A DNA stretch of 64,000 bases from an uncultured Planctomycetales bacterium. Its GTDB lineage: Bacteria; Planctomycetota; Planctomycetia; Pirellulales; S012-138. The notes below the pieces were generated by a model that saw only the letters and a list, made by a program, of their open reading frames with translations, made no database searches and had not been told where the DNA came from. The stretch lies in NCBI GenBank assembly GCA_937982665.1, contig CALJLD010000085.1:1-64000 (forward strand), in the 5' to 3' direction. Every line of letters begins with the position of its first letter. Positions within the stretch are counted from its first letter, which is position 1. Both the position numbers and the translations under genes were made by a program. Positions 1 to 8,714 of this stretch are shown piece after piece.

Positions 1-10
1 TAGCGCCATG

Positions 11-165
11 ACAAAATGCTCTTCGGCGAAGCTCCAAATCCGGGAGTACGCCCTGGATTACACCCGGGGTTACCACCCGCCGTTACACCCGGGGTTACGC
101 CCGGCGTTACACCCTGGGTCACGGGCCATTTTGCCGGGGTTACACCCGGGATGGCAGGCGATTTC
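11..165. repeat. 12-bp-unit degenerate tandem repeat element, copy 1
   Basis: About seven degenerate copies of a 12-13 bp unit close to GTTACACCCGGG run from about 45 to 150. A second copy lies at 49801-49944 in the same orientation. Positions 22-151 align without gaps to 49801-49930 at about 88% identity by eye, with a 40-nt core (52-91) identical. Because the unit is 12 bp, short frames of repeated PGVT-like tetrapeptides are open on both strands, but I see no reason to call them genes. The left end may continue outside the window. Confidence 0.85.
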
Positions 166-218
166 ACGGAGTTGAGCCACGGATATTTGGCTGTTGACAA
201 GTGATAGTCGCGCTGCCT

Positions 219-1211
219 TCACTCGCTGCCAGCTTCATCCACAATCTGGATGACAAGGTTGCCTCGCTTGTGGCCGCTGTCGACTTCGCGATGAGCTGCA
301 ACAATCTGCTCGAAGGGAAACGTCCGGCCGATCACCGGTTTGAATTTTCCGCTCGAAGCAAGTTCGGCCAACGTCTTCAAGTCCTCGGGACGTTCCGCCG
401 CAGCGCCGGCGATGATCTTCTTGTTACTGAGAAGAGAAACGAAAGGGATTCTCAACATGCCGCCCAATCCGCAAACAACGGCCAGCAGTCGTCCGCCGGG
501 CTTCAGCGAGTTTTTTACTCGGCCGTAGGGAGCATTGCCGACGGTATCCATGATCACGTCGTATTGCTTCCCATTCTTGGTGAAGTTGTCCTGTCGATAG
601 TCAATCACTTCCGACGCGCCCAGCGAAGTCACCAGGTCAATATTCGCCGAGCTACAAACACCGGTTACGTTCGCGCCAAAGTGTCGGGCAATTTGTACAG
701 CGGCCGATCCGACACTGCCCGACGCCCCGTTGATCAGCACCTTGTCACCGCTCTTCAAGTTGGCCTTGCGAAAGAAGTGCAACGCCGTGGTTCCGCCAAA
801 TGAGAGCGCGGCCGCTTGCGCGAAAGCCAGGCTGGCCGGCTTCGGCTCTATCCGCCCATCCTCAGGCATACAGATGTACTCCGCGTGCCCGCCCAACTTC
901 ATCCCGCCGCTGAAGGCGAAGACCTGATCGCCAGGCTGAAATCGCGCGACGCTCGCCCCAACCGCATCAATCTCGCCAGCCAGTTCCGTGCCTAGGATTG
1001 GTCGCCGCGGCTTGAAGATGCCAAAGAGTAGCCGCGTCAGAATGCCGAAACCGAACGGAACGTTCAAGCTGCGAAGTCGCCAATCACCAGCAGAGACCGT
1101 TGCCGCATAAATCTTGATGCGAACTTCATTGGCTTTCGGTTCGGGGGTGGGCACTTCGGCAATCCGCACAACCTCTGGCGGGCCGTATTTCTCGTAGATT
1201 GCGGCTTTCAT
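219..1211 (-). CDS. NAD(P)-dependent oxidoreductase, MDR (quinone oxidoreductase-like) family
   Basis: This 330-residue protein has the medium-chain dehydrogenase/reductase layout: an N-terminal GroES-like domain (MKAAIYEKYGPPEVV start, then GTELAGEIDAVG near residue 75) and a Rossmann domain with INGASGSVGSAAVQIA near residues 160-175. It probably reduces quinones or enones with NADPH in the cytoplasm. The ATG at 1211 fits the family start. I see no cluster of cysteine ligands for structural zinc, which fits the zinc-free quinone oxidoreductase branch. It stands alone, with a repeat element on each side. The substrate cannot be told from sequence. Confidence 0.9.
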   Translation of the reverse strand: MKAAIYEKYGPPEVVRIAEVPTPEPKANEVRIKIYAATVSAGDWRLRSLNVPFGFGILTRLLFGIFKPRRPILGTELAGEIDAVGASVARFQPGDQVFAFSGGMKLGGHAEYICMPEDGRIEPKPASLAFAQAAALSFGGTTALHFFRKANLKSGDKVLINGASGSVGSAAVQIARHFGANVTGVCSSANIDLVTSLGASEVIDYRQDNFTKNGKQYDVIMDTVGNAPYGRVKNSLKPGGRLLAVVCGLGGMLRIPFVSLLSNKKIIAGAAAERPEDLKTLAELASSGKFKPVIGRTFPFEQIVAAHREVDSGHKRGNLVIQIVDEAGSE

Positions 1212-1293
1212 GCCAGCAAGTTATCGATCCGGCCTGGGATAAGCAACGGCTGTTGATCGGTGCTTTGCAGTGAACCAGAGTTTGTTGATGGTC

Positions 1294-1318
1294 GTCATTC
1301 CTGCGCAGGCGGAATGAC
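1294..1318. repeat. REP-like palindrome (GTCATTCC/GGAATGAC)
   Basis: GTCATTCC and GGAATGAC arms surround a 9-nt loop. It lies 11 bp outside the left arm of the inverted-repeat element at 1330-1518 and resembles the ATTCCCGC/GCGGGAAT palindromes at 1545 and 52390. Confidence 0.65.
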
Positions 1319-1329
1319 GAAGAGACGAC

Positions 1330-1518
1330 GGGTGGCCCGACCTGAACAGGTTGGGTCGGCGCAGCCGACAAGATGAATGGAGTTGGCTTTGTACAACAAC
1401 TGCTTGTAATCCCGATGCACCTCGATCCTGCGCAAGACAGCATCAATAAGTGCTTCTTCGCCGAACCTTTTCATCTTGTGCCTGCGGCACCCAACCAGAT
1501 GAACTGGTTGGGCCACCC
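1330..1518. mobile_element. MITE-like element with ~48-bp inverted repeats
   Basis: The left arm (1330-1377) begins GGGTGGCCC and ends ACAAGATGAA. The right arm (1470-1518) is its imperfect reverse complement, ending GGGCCACCC. Each arm itself contains a short inverted repeat. The ~92 bp between the arms encode, on the minus strand, a short open stretch (EEALIDAVLRRIEVHRDYK and neighbours) that I do not recognise. REP-like palindromes flank the element on both sides. It is best read as a non-autonomous mobile or palindromic element. No transposase gene is in the window. Confidence 0.6.
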
Positions 1519-1544
1519 GGCGTGGTTGACGTCATGTTGACTGG

Positions 1545-1564
1545 ATTCCCGCCTTCGCGGGAAT
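1545..1564. repeat. REP-like palindrome ATTCCCGC-cttc-GCGGGAAT
   Basis: A perfect 8-bp inverted repeat with a 4-nt loop. The preceding bases TTGACTGG are shared with the copy at 52390-52409, so the repeated unit is larger than the hairpin. Confidence 0.75.
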
Positions 1565-1614
1565 GTCGTAAGACGGGAATGACGAGCGTGGACGACGTCA
1601 ATCCAGTTTCACAA

Positions 1615-2811
1615 CTACTCGCCAGCAAAAGTCACGGTTGCGGCGGTTCCGGGCTGAATGACAACGTCCCGCGTCTCCGAGTCGAAGAAGACTCGGTACG
1701 TTCCCGGAGCGAGCTTGGCAAACCGGGCTTGTCCGTTTTCGGCCGTGACGGAATCAATCATGCCGGTGAGCATGTACTCAAAGTTGGGATTGTCCAACGC
1801 TGCCGCGCCGAAGGCGTTGTTGAGGTCTGCGGACCAAGGAGCCACGCGGACCGATTGGTAGGCATTCTCTTCGTAAGGAACTTGCACGGTCAGGCTGCCG
1901 GCTTCGCCCAGGTTCATGGGGAAGTTGAGTTCCAGCTCGGCATCCGCGCGGACGTCAACAAATTGCCAAGAGAGAAACGTTTCGTCCTCGATCATATAGA
2001 AGACGTACTTGCCTGGGGTCAGGCGCTCATGTCGGCCGTGTACGCCAAAATGCTCGTTCCAACCGATGGCCGAGTTGCGAGGGCTGTACGTAGTGCAGCT
2101 TGCGAAAAACTCATCGCCGGGCGCGATGCTGGTGCCGGCCAGGTTGCTGTGAACTTCGCCGGCATCGGTGAAGCCAAGATAGCCGGCGGTCAGCTGATGC
2201 TCGTTGTCTCCGGAGACTTGCGCCTTGGAGATGACCCAAGGTTGTTGCCAGTGCGGTGGCGGCTGCTTGCGGTCCGCGGGAGCGTCCACAACAAACGTCC
2301 CGGCAATGTTCGCGCCGGGCTCTTCGGCAATTTCGAGAGAAATCGCGCCGGGCAGCATGCCAAACTCGTTGATTTCGCCGAAGTGCAAGTTGAGCGTGTA
2401 GCCATCTGTGAAGACAGCCGTCTCGGGCGTTTCATCTTCGCCCTTAGTGTATCTGACGTGGATGTGCGGATTGCTGAACTTTTCGTCGCCGTTGACGATG
2501 AACTCTTTGCCGGCGGGCGATTCGCCGTTAAGGAATAAGAACAGCATCACGCTGAGATCCGAGAAGTATTCTTCGCCCTGGCTGAATTCCAATTGCCCAT
2601 TGAACTGCGTGCGGTTGGGCTGGAAGTTGCGGCCTGCGATGGTGCCGGAAACCGGCGCTTGCGGGATGGTGGTGTTGGCTGAAGTTAGCGTGATGTTGCC
2701 GTTGTCGCCTGAGTCCAGGTAACTCTCGGCAGTCTTGTCGCAGCCGGCGGCCAACAACATTCCACAGGCCAGACAAGTGGAAACGCCAAGCAGATAAGAT
2801 CGTCGTGTCAT
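1615..2811 (-). CDS. Predicted lipoprotein with C-terminal carboxypeptidase-regulatory-like domain
   Basis: Starting at the ATG at 2811 gives 398 residues with a clear lipoprotein signal: MTRRSYLLGVSTCLACG, then lipobox LLAAGC with Cys24 as the predicted lipidated residue. The open frame extends 72 codons further upstream, but that part has no signal character. The middle contains beta-rich segments of unknown family. The last ~45 residues (ENGQARFAKLAPGTYRVFF) resemble the CarboxypepD_reg/SpaA-type beta sandwich. It is probably anchored to a membrane facing the periplasm. I do not recognise a catalytic function. Its 5' end lies 216 bp from the end of purH on the same strand. Confidence 0.8.
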   Translation of the reverse strand: MTRRSYLLGVSTCLACGMLLAAGCDKTAESYLDSGDNGNITLTSANTTIPQAPVSGTIAGRNFQPNRTQFNGQLEFSQGEEYFSDLSVMLFLFLNGESPAGKEFIVNGDEKFSNPHIHVRYTKGEDETPETAVFTDGYTLNLHFGEINEFGMLPGAISLEIAEEPGANIAGTFVVDAPADRKQPPPHWQQPWVISKAQVSGDNEHQLTAGYLGFTDAGEVHSNLAGTSIAPGDEFFASCTTYSPRNSAIGWNEHFGVHGRHERLTPGKYVFYMIEDETFLSWQFVDVRADAELELNFPMNLGEAGSLTVQVPYEENAYQSVRVAPWSADLNNAFGAAALDNPNFEYMLTGMIDSVTAENGQARFAKLAPGTYRVFFDSETRDVVIQPGTAATVTFAGE

Positions 2812-3027
2812 CGTGAGAACCCCCCTGGGTCTAAGGAGATGGATAAGTCCTAAGAACCGTAGCTCACGAGGGGGGCGGAGGTGATTCCGCCGGCAGTGAG
2901 GAGTTGTCGTGATGTCAGGTTGACGCTGCCAGTGTTGTTTTGCCGTTGCGTCGTGTGCCGCTGAAAAGGCTTCGCGCGGTTGTGGCGAATGTTGGGGCGA
3001 TGGGAATGACGGAATCGTGCAGGCCAT

Positions 3028-4629
3028 CTAATGGCGGAAGTGTCGCCGGCCGGTGAAGATCATCGGCATGTTGTGTTGATCACAGGCGGCGATGACTTCG
3101 TCGTCCCGGCGAGAGCCGCCTGGCTGAATGACGGCAGCGATGCCGGCGGCGGCCGCAGTTTCGATGGAATCCGCGAACGGGAAGAAGGCATCGGACGCAA
3201 GTGCGGAACCTTGTGCGCGCTGGGCCGCCTTCTCGATCGAGATTCTCACGCTGTCCACGCGGCTCATCTGGCCAGCGCCGACGCCCACCAGGGCGCCTTC
3301 TTTCGAGAGGACGATGGCGTTGCTCTTGACGTGCCGCACCATCTGCCAGGCAAAACGCAGTTCGGCCAATTGGTCATCGGTTGGTTGTGTCTTCGTCGCG
3401 ATTTTCCATTCGGCTTCATTGGCTGCGCCGGTATCGGCCGTTTGAGCCAGGAAGCCGCCGTCCACCTGCAACAGGCGGATTTGCTCCGCGCTTTGGTTCA
3501 CATCGCCGCACTCAAGCAGACGAACATTCGCCTTCCACTTGGGTTTTGTGGTGAGGATTTCCAGGCCAGCAGGCTCAAACGACGGCGCGATGATAGCTTC
3601 GATAAATCGATCCGGTCCGGTCAGGACATCCGCCGTGGGTCCGTCGACCGGCCGATTGAACGCGAAGATGGAGCCGAATGCGGAAAGGGGATCGCCATCA
3701 AGCGCGGCCAATGCGACTTCCGCCAATGGTCTATCCGCGCTGGCTGCGCCGCAGGGGTTATTGTGCTTGATGACGGAAACGGCCGGTGCTGAAAAACCGC
3801 GAACGATTGACAGTGCCGCGTCGAGATCGAGCAGGTTGTTGTACGAGAGTTCTTTGCCGTGCAACTTTTTGGCGGACAGCAACGCGCCTGTGGGCACGCC
3901 GTTGGGGCTGACATACACGGCAGCCGATTGGTGTGGGTTCTCGCCGTAGCGAAGAACGTCTCGGCGGCGGAGATCAACCGAGATCGACTCAGGCATGTCG
4001 TTCGCCGCTTCGGTGTTCGCCTCGCCGTGTTGCAGTTGGCCGCTTAAGTAGTCCGCAATCATGCGGTCATATTGGGCCGTGTGCTCAAAGGCATCCGCAG
4101 CCAGGCGTTGACGAAGCGGCTGATCCAGCTTGCCGGCGCTGCCTTTCAGTTGCTGGAGGATTTCACTGTATTGCCGCGGCGAAGTGCCGATTGCGACGAA
4201 GGCCTGATTCTTGGCAGCCGCTCGAACCAGGCTGGGCCCGCCGATGTCGATTTGCTCGATGGCTTCCGGGAAGGTTACTCCCGGTTTGGCGATTGTTTCC
4301 GCGAACGGATACAGGTTCACAACGATCAAATCAAACGGCACGATCTGGTGATCGGCCATGGAGCGGGCGTCGTCCTCGCGATCACGGCGGGCAAGAATAC
4401 CGGCGAAGATTTTGGGATGCAGCGTCTTCACGCGGCCATCCATCATTTCCGGAAAGCCTGTGTAAGTGGCGATGTCCTGCGCCGGGATGTTGGCCGTTTG
4501 GAGCGCCTTTTGCGTACCGCCGGTGCTGTAGATTTCGATACCTTGCTCAACGAGTCCGGCGGCAAACTCGACCAAACCGGATTTGTCGCTCACGCTGATG
4601 ATGGCTCGTTTGACTTGAATAGCTGTCAT
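3028..4629 (-). CDS. purH: Bifunctional AICAR formyltransferase / IMP cyclohydrolase
   Basis: PurH catalyses the last two steps of purine synthesis: formylation of AICAR with 10-formyl-THF, then ring closure to IMP. The N-terminal MGS-like cyclohydrolase domain starts AIISVSDKSGLVEFA with STGGTQKAL nearby. The C-terminal transformylase domain carries VIKHNNPCGAA and ends with the family-typical PGGSRRDDEVIAAC, MIFTGRRHFRH. Starting at the ATG at 4629 gives 533 residues, normal for the family. A TTG two codons upstream is the only alternative. It stands alone, away from other pur genes, as is common in planctomycetes. Confidence 0.98.
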   Translation of the reverse strand: MTAIQVKRAIISVSDKSGLVEFAAGLVEQGIEIYSTGGTQKALQTANIPAQDIATYTGFPEMMDGRVKTLHPKIFAGILARRDREDDARSMADHQIVPFDLIVVNLYPFAETIAKPGVTFPEAIEQIDIGGPSLVRAAAKNQAFVAIGTSPRQYSEILQQLKGSAGKLDQPLRQRLAADAFEHTAQYDRMIADYLSGQLQHGEANTEAANDMPESISVDLRRRDVLRYGENPHQSAAVYVSPNGVPTGALLSAKKLHGKELSYNNLLDLDAALSIVRGFSAPAVSVIKHNNPCGAASADRPLAEVALAALDGDPLSAFGSIFAFNRPVDGPTADVLTGPDRFIEAIIAPSFEPAGLEILTTKPKWKANVRLLECGDVNQSAEQIRLLQVDGGFLAQTADTGAANEAEWKIATKTQPTDDQLAELRFAWQMVRHVKSNAIVLSKEGALVGVGAGQMSRVDSVRISIEKAAQRAQGSALASDAFFPFADSIETAAAAGIAAVIQPGGSRRDDEVIAACDQHNMPMIFTGRRHFRH

Positions 4630-4869
4630 TTTCAAACAAGAGGATGGGCGAATCGACGGTCGATAGGAATTCTAGGGCGCGACCGATAACGTCATGATGA
4701 CCCTGGCGCGCTGTACGGCTGTGCCACCTGCTTGAAGCCAGACAAAACAGCCTCACGTGCTGGCATTGCTGCCATCATACGCAACTGGTCTCGCTCCGCC
4801 ATGGGGGGACGCTTGCAGTTCGCGAGTGTGTGTGGCAGTGAGCCACGATTAGCGCACGGCAGGTAAGCC

Positions 4870-5691
4870 GTGCAAGTCATCTTGCCCAAAACGAGTTTCC
4901 CGTCAGACAATCACGCGCCGCGGATGCACAGTGCCTTCGCGGCCATGGGAATCGGAGTTGATTCATTGGACTATCACATTTTCAAGTCGGCGATCAATTC
5001 CTACTTTTCGCTCTATGTGCGCGGGAAAAAGCGGCTGACATTCCACGACATCGACAAGACTTATCCCGCTTTGAAGCAGGTGACCAAGGCGTTTCCTGGT
5101 ATCAAGGCGGAGTTCCAGCGGTTGATGGACCGCAAGTTGATTTTGCCGGCCTATCACGAAGTGGATTCCGGCGAGAAAGAAATCTCCGCGACCACCGAAC
5201 ACAAGTGGAACGTGTTCATGCTGGAATTATTGGGGCACAAGCCGCCGACGAATCGAGCACTTTGTCCCAAGACGTGCGAAGTTCTCGCGAAAGTGCCGGG
5301 GATGATTCAGGCGTTCTTCTCGATTCTTGACCCACGGAAGTCCGTGCCGCAGCACGAAGGTCCTTACTTGGGTTACCTGCGATATCACTTAGGCTTGCAC
5401 TGTCCTCGTCGAGAGCCGCCGTATTTGCTGGTCAACAATCAGAAATACACATGGCGCGATGGTCATGCGGTGCTGTTTGATGACAGCTATCCGCATGAGG
5501 TGATCAACGATGCGACGGACTATCGCGCGGTGTTGATTGTGGATGTGCTGCGACCGCTGCCGTTCACTCCGCGACAAGTCAACAAGCTCGTGGCGTTTAT
5601 CGCTCGGCATACTTACGGCCGTGCGGTGGCCAAGAAGGTCGAAGCGTTCGCGGCAGAATATACAAAGCGAGCGACACGAGTTGCCGCTTGA
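4870..5691 (+). CDS. Aspartyl/asparaginyl beta-hydroxylase-like (LpxO-type) dioxygenase
   Basis: This protein of up to 273 residues belongs to the Asp/Asn beta-hydroxylase fold of Fe(II)/2-oxoglutarate dioxygenases. The C-terminal half has the first iron histidine in PQHEGPYLGYLRYHLGL, the core YTWRDGHAVLFDDSYPHEV with the second histidine, and a following Arg (YRAVLIVDVLRP) that should bind 2-oxoglutarate. The arrangement is closest to LpxO, which hydroxylates the secondary acyl chain of lipid A, but a protein substrate is equally possible. The first start is a GTG at 4870 behind an AGG. ATG 4924 would give 255 residues and is a good alternative. Confidence 0.85.
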   Translation: MQVILPKTSFPSDNHAPRMHSAFAAMGIGVDSLDYHIFKSAINSYFSLYVRGKKRLTFHDIDKTYPALKQVTKAFPGIKAEFQRLMDRKLILPAYHEVDSGEKEISATTEHKWNVFMLELLGHKPPTNRALCPKTCEVLAKVPGMIQAFFSILDPRKSVPQHEGPYLGYLRYHLGLHCPRREPPYLLVNNQKYTWRDGHAVLFDDSYPHEVINDATDYRAVLIVDVLRPLPFTPRQVNKLVAFIARHTYGRAVAKKVEAFAAEYTKRATRVAA

Positions 5692-5838
5692 GCGGCATGG
5701 TGTCATTGAATGCAGTGCCCGCAAGGTTGCGTCAATGCGTTTACCTAGGAGCGAAGTTGGCGATTTGATATCATCGCCCGATCTCGGAATGCACGACTTC
5801 TCGGCATAAAGTGCCCCTTTCCACGGAAGCGTTGGCCC

Positions 5839-7716
5839 ATGTGCGGCATTGTTGGATACGTTGGTCCTCGGGACGCTGCGGAGATTCTTGTCGAAGGCCT
5901 GCGGAAGCTTGAGTACCGCGGGTACGATAGCGCCGGCCTGGCAACTTTGGATGATGCGCGCGATCTGCGGATCACCAAAGCGGCGGGCAAGATCAAAGAA
6001 CTCATCGCGCGGCTGCAAGACCACCCCACGCCTGGCAAGATTGGCATTGGCCACACGCGTTGGGCAACGCATGGACCCGCAACGGATGCCAATGCGCATC
6101 CGCATTTGGGCGGCAACCAACTCGTGGCCGTTGTGCATAACGGCGTCATTGAGAACTTTCGGCAAATCAAAGAACGTTTGGAATCGCAGGGTTGCGAGTT
6201 TCATTCGGAGACCGATACCGAGACCATCGCTCATGTGATTGCCAACTGTCTGGAAGAGCAGTTGCTGTCCCGCGCCGGCGACAACACCGCAAGTGGCGAA
6301 CATGATCTCTTAGCCGCGGCCGTGCAAGAAGCGATCAAGCAGTTCCGCGGCACTTTTGGTTTGGCCGTGTTGTTTCGTGGGCATGATGACGTAATCATCG
6401 CCGCGCGACGTGGCAGTCCACTGGTTGTGGGAGTTGGCGAGAGCGAACACTTCCTGGCGTCTGACGCGGCACCCCTGGTGGGTCATACCAATCAAATCGT
6501 CTACCTGGCGGATAACGAGTTGGCGATCATGACCGCGGACTCGCTGCGCGTGATTCACCGCGACCAGGGCGTGATTCAGCATGATGTGGAAGTGCTGGAG
6601 ATGACGGTCAACGATGTTGATCGCGGCGGTTATGACCACTACATGCTCAAAGAGATTTTTGAGCAGCCGGAGTCTTTGGAAAACACAATGCGCGGCCGCC
6701 TGGATGACGAACAGGCCACGGCGCATTTTGGCGGATTGAATCTCACGCCGAGGCAGTTGCAGACCATTCGCCGCATCTTGATGACCGCTTGCGGGACAAG
6801 TTGGCATGCGGGACTTGTTGGCGAATACCTGCTGGAAGAGTTGGCACGGATGCCGGTGGAAGTGGAATATGCCAGCGAGTTGCGGTATCGCAATCCGCCG
6901 TTGGATGACCGCACGTTGTTGTTTGCCATCACGCAAAGCGGTGAGACGGCTGACACACTGGCTGCACTCAACGAAATCAAACGCAAAGGGTTGCCAACGT
7001 TATCTCTGTGCAATGTTGTTGGCAGCAGCATTGCGCAACAGGCGGACGGTGGTATCTACCTTCACGCCGGGCCGGAAATTGGCGTGGCATCCACTAAAGC
7101 CTTCACGTCGCAGTGCGTGGCATTGGTGATGCTGGCGCTCTACTTTGGCCGCTTGAGACACCTCAGCTACACCCAAGGCATGCGGATCATTGGTGCTCTG
7201 CGGAAACTGCCTGGCCAGGTTCGCACCGCACTGACATGCAATGACGCCGTGAAGGAAATCGCGGCCAAGTACCATGGCTGCAACAACTTCTTATACCTTG
7301 GGCGACAATACAATTTCCCCGTCGCACTTGAGGGCGCGCTCAAGCTGAAGGAAATCAGCTACATCCATGCCGAAGGTTATCCGGCCGCGGAAATGAAGCA
7401 TGGCCCGATTGCGCTGGTAGATGAGAACACGCCCAGCGTGTTCCTCATTCCGCAAGGAATTGTGTATGAAAAAGTCCTTGCCAACATGGAAGAGATCAAG
7501 GCGCGTGGCGGACCGATCATCGCCGTAGTCTGCGAAGGCGATACTGAAGCCGTTCAGCTGGCCGATGACGTGATCCACATTCCCGCTGTGGATGACTATC
7601 TGCAGCCGATCTTGACGATCATTCCCTTGCAACTGCTGGCTTATCACATTGCCGTGCTGCGTGGTTGCGATGTTGATCAGCCCCGCAACCTGGCGAAAAG
7701 CGTCACCGTGGAATAA
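5839..7716 (+). CDS. glmS: Glutamine-fructose-6-phosphate aminotransferase (isomerizing)
   Basis: GlmS makes glucosamine-6-phosphate from fructose-6-phosphate and glutamine, the first step towards UDP-GlcNAc, peptidoglycan and lipid A. The start MCGIVGYVG exposes the N-terminal nucleophile Cys2 after Met removal. The glutaminase domain covers about residues 1-240 (GIGHTRWATHG, NGVIENF). Two SIS domains follow (TACGTSWHAG; AITQSGETADT; EGYPAAEMKHGP) and the protein ends LAKSVTVE as in the family. At 625 residues it is slightly longer than E. coli GlmS. The 147-bp leader shows no glmS-ribozyme-like features. Confidence 0.98.
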   Translation: MCGIVGYVGPRDAAEILVEGLRKLEYRGYDSAGLATLDDARDLRITKAAGKIKELIARLQDHPTPGKIGIGHTRWATHGPATDANAHPHLGGNQLVAVVHNGVIENFRQIKERLESQGCEFHSETDTETIAHVIANCLEEQLLSRAGDNTASGEHDLLAAAVQEAIKQFRGTFGLAVLFRGHDDVIIAARRGSPLVVGVGESEHFLASDAAPLVGHTNQIVYLADNELAIMTADSLRVIHRDQGVIQHDVEVLEMTVNDVDRGGYDHYMLKEIFEQPESLENTMRGRLDDEQATAHFGGLNLTPRQLQTIRRILMTACGTSWHAGLVGEYLLEELARMPVEVEYASELRYRNPPLDDRTLLFAITQSGETADTLAALNEIKRKGLPTLSLCNVVGSSIAQQADGGIYLHAGPEIGVASTKAFTSQCVALVMLALYFGRLRHLSYTQGMRIIGALRKLPGQVRTALTCNDAVKEIAAKYHGCNNFLYLGRQYNFPVALEGALKLKEISYIHAEGYPAAEMKHGPIALVDENTPSVFLIPQGIVYEKVLANMEEIKARGGPIIAVVCEGDTEAVQLADDVIHIPAVDDYLQPILTIIPLQLLAYHIAVLRGCDVDQPRNLAKSVTVE

Positions 7717-7844
7717 CAAGCTGTCGAGATGCGCTCATGGAATCGCGCGGCCGATGGCTGTTCTCACGCGTCATCCAGCGTATGCTAAAGCCCTACCAAC
7801 GTGGGAAGTATTGACCGCGTGGTGTTATTGCAGGGTCGAGGCAT

Positions 7845-8336
7845 ATGAAGACGTTGTATTTGCTCCGCCATGCCAAAAGCAGTTGGGCGGAAGCCGGGCT
7901 TTCCGATCATGACCGGCCGCTGAACAAGCGGGGCAAGAAGGCTGCTCCGCGGATGGGCCAGCTGTTGGCCGACCGCGACTTGCTGCCGGACTTGATTATC
8001 TGCTCAACGGCCGTTCGCGCGCGGCAGACGGTTGAGTTGCTGGTCCCGGAGAGTGGCTATTCTGGTCAAATCACCTTTGAACCTCGGCTTTACATGGCTC
8101 CCCGGGAAGCCTATTGGGAGGTGCTCGGTGAACTGGATGACGAGTTCGGCTCGGTGATGACTGTGGCGCACAATCCCGGGATTTCCAACGTCTTGCTGCA
8201 TTTGACAGACTGCAGCCTGCATTTCCCGACAGCTGGACTGGCCCAGATTGAATTGCCAATTGACCGTTGGTCAGAGCTTGAATCCGACACTTCCGGGCGT
8301 CTCGTGGAATTCTGGCGGCCGAAAGAACTCGATTAG
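7845..8336 (+). CDS. sixA: Phosphohistidine phosphatase, SixA family
   Basis: This 163-residue histidine phosphatase starts MKTLYLLRHAKSSWAEAG, with the catalytic RHAK motif at residues 8-11. It continues with DHDRPLNKRGKKAAPRMG and ICSTAVRARQTVELL, the SixA pattern. The second catalytic histidine is in VAHNPGISN near residue 108. SixA removes phosphate from histidine residues of HPt or PTS proteins. It follows glmS by 128 bp on the same strand and may be co-transcribed, but no overlap forces this. No phosphorelay partner is next to it. Confidence 0.92.
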   Translation: MKTLYLLRHAKSSWAEAGLSDHDRPLNKRGKKAAPRMGQLLADRDLLPDLIICSTAVRARQTVELLVPESGYSGQITFEPRLYMAPREAYWEVLGELDDEFGSVMTVAHNPGISNVLLHLTDCSLHFPTAGLAQIELPIDRWSELESDTSGRLVEFWRPKELD

Positions 8337-8442
8337 GCAATCATACTGAGTCTGTTCCCTTGGCTTCCGGCGGTTGCCATGACAAAGGCATTCGCTCACC
8401 ATAACTTCATATCCGGCCATGGTTAGCGTCGCGCGCGCATCC

Positions 8443-8471
8443 TTGACGACGCGTCCAGGCGTTGATACATT
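8443..8471 (+). promoter_or_regulatory. Predicted sigma-70-type promoter of ppdK
   Basis: TTGACG at 8443-8448, a 17-nt spacer, and TACATT at 8466-8471 fit the housekeeping consensus. It would give a leader of about 240 nt before the ppdK ATG at 8715. I see no known riboswitch in that leader. Confidence 0.5.
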
Positions 8472-8714
8472 CGACCGCTCAATTCGCCGGAGGCACGTTG
8501 GCGTTAAGTAGCTCCAACTTGTGACACCCGCCTATTTTTTGGGCTTCCCGATATCGGCATCAGATCAAGCATTGTCGATATCTTGGTTGCCACAACGCCG
8601 GTCAGGGTGAATTCAGCTCCTCGCCGCGGCGGCAGGCTCCCGGAATAAGACCTTGTGGGAGCACCCTCCAACCACCGGAACGGCGCTGCCGTTCGCTTCC
8701 CTAAAGATACGCAC
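8472..8714 (+). other. Long untranslated leader of ppdK, no recognised element
   Basis: This stretch between the predicted promoter and ppdK holds no convincing coding frame on either strand. A GC-rich run near 8620-8645 could fold, but no defined motif is visible. An in-frame ATG at 8655 would extend PpdK by 20 residues with no homology character. Confidence 0.35.

Noticed and set aside
16..204. 62-codon frame inside the 12-bp repeat element
   Set aside because: A 12-bp repeat keeps all frames open. The PGVT-like peptide has no ribosome site and the second copy is open in other frames too.
1450..2538. 362-codon plus-strand frame
   Set aside because: It is antisense to the lipoprotein gene, which has a clear lipobox and start; the antisense protein has no protein-like features.
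5692..5838. glmS ribozyme/riboswitch
   Set aside because: The leader is only 147 bp and lacks the conserved core; the class is found mainly in Firmicutes.
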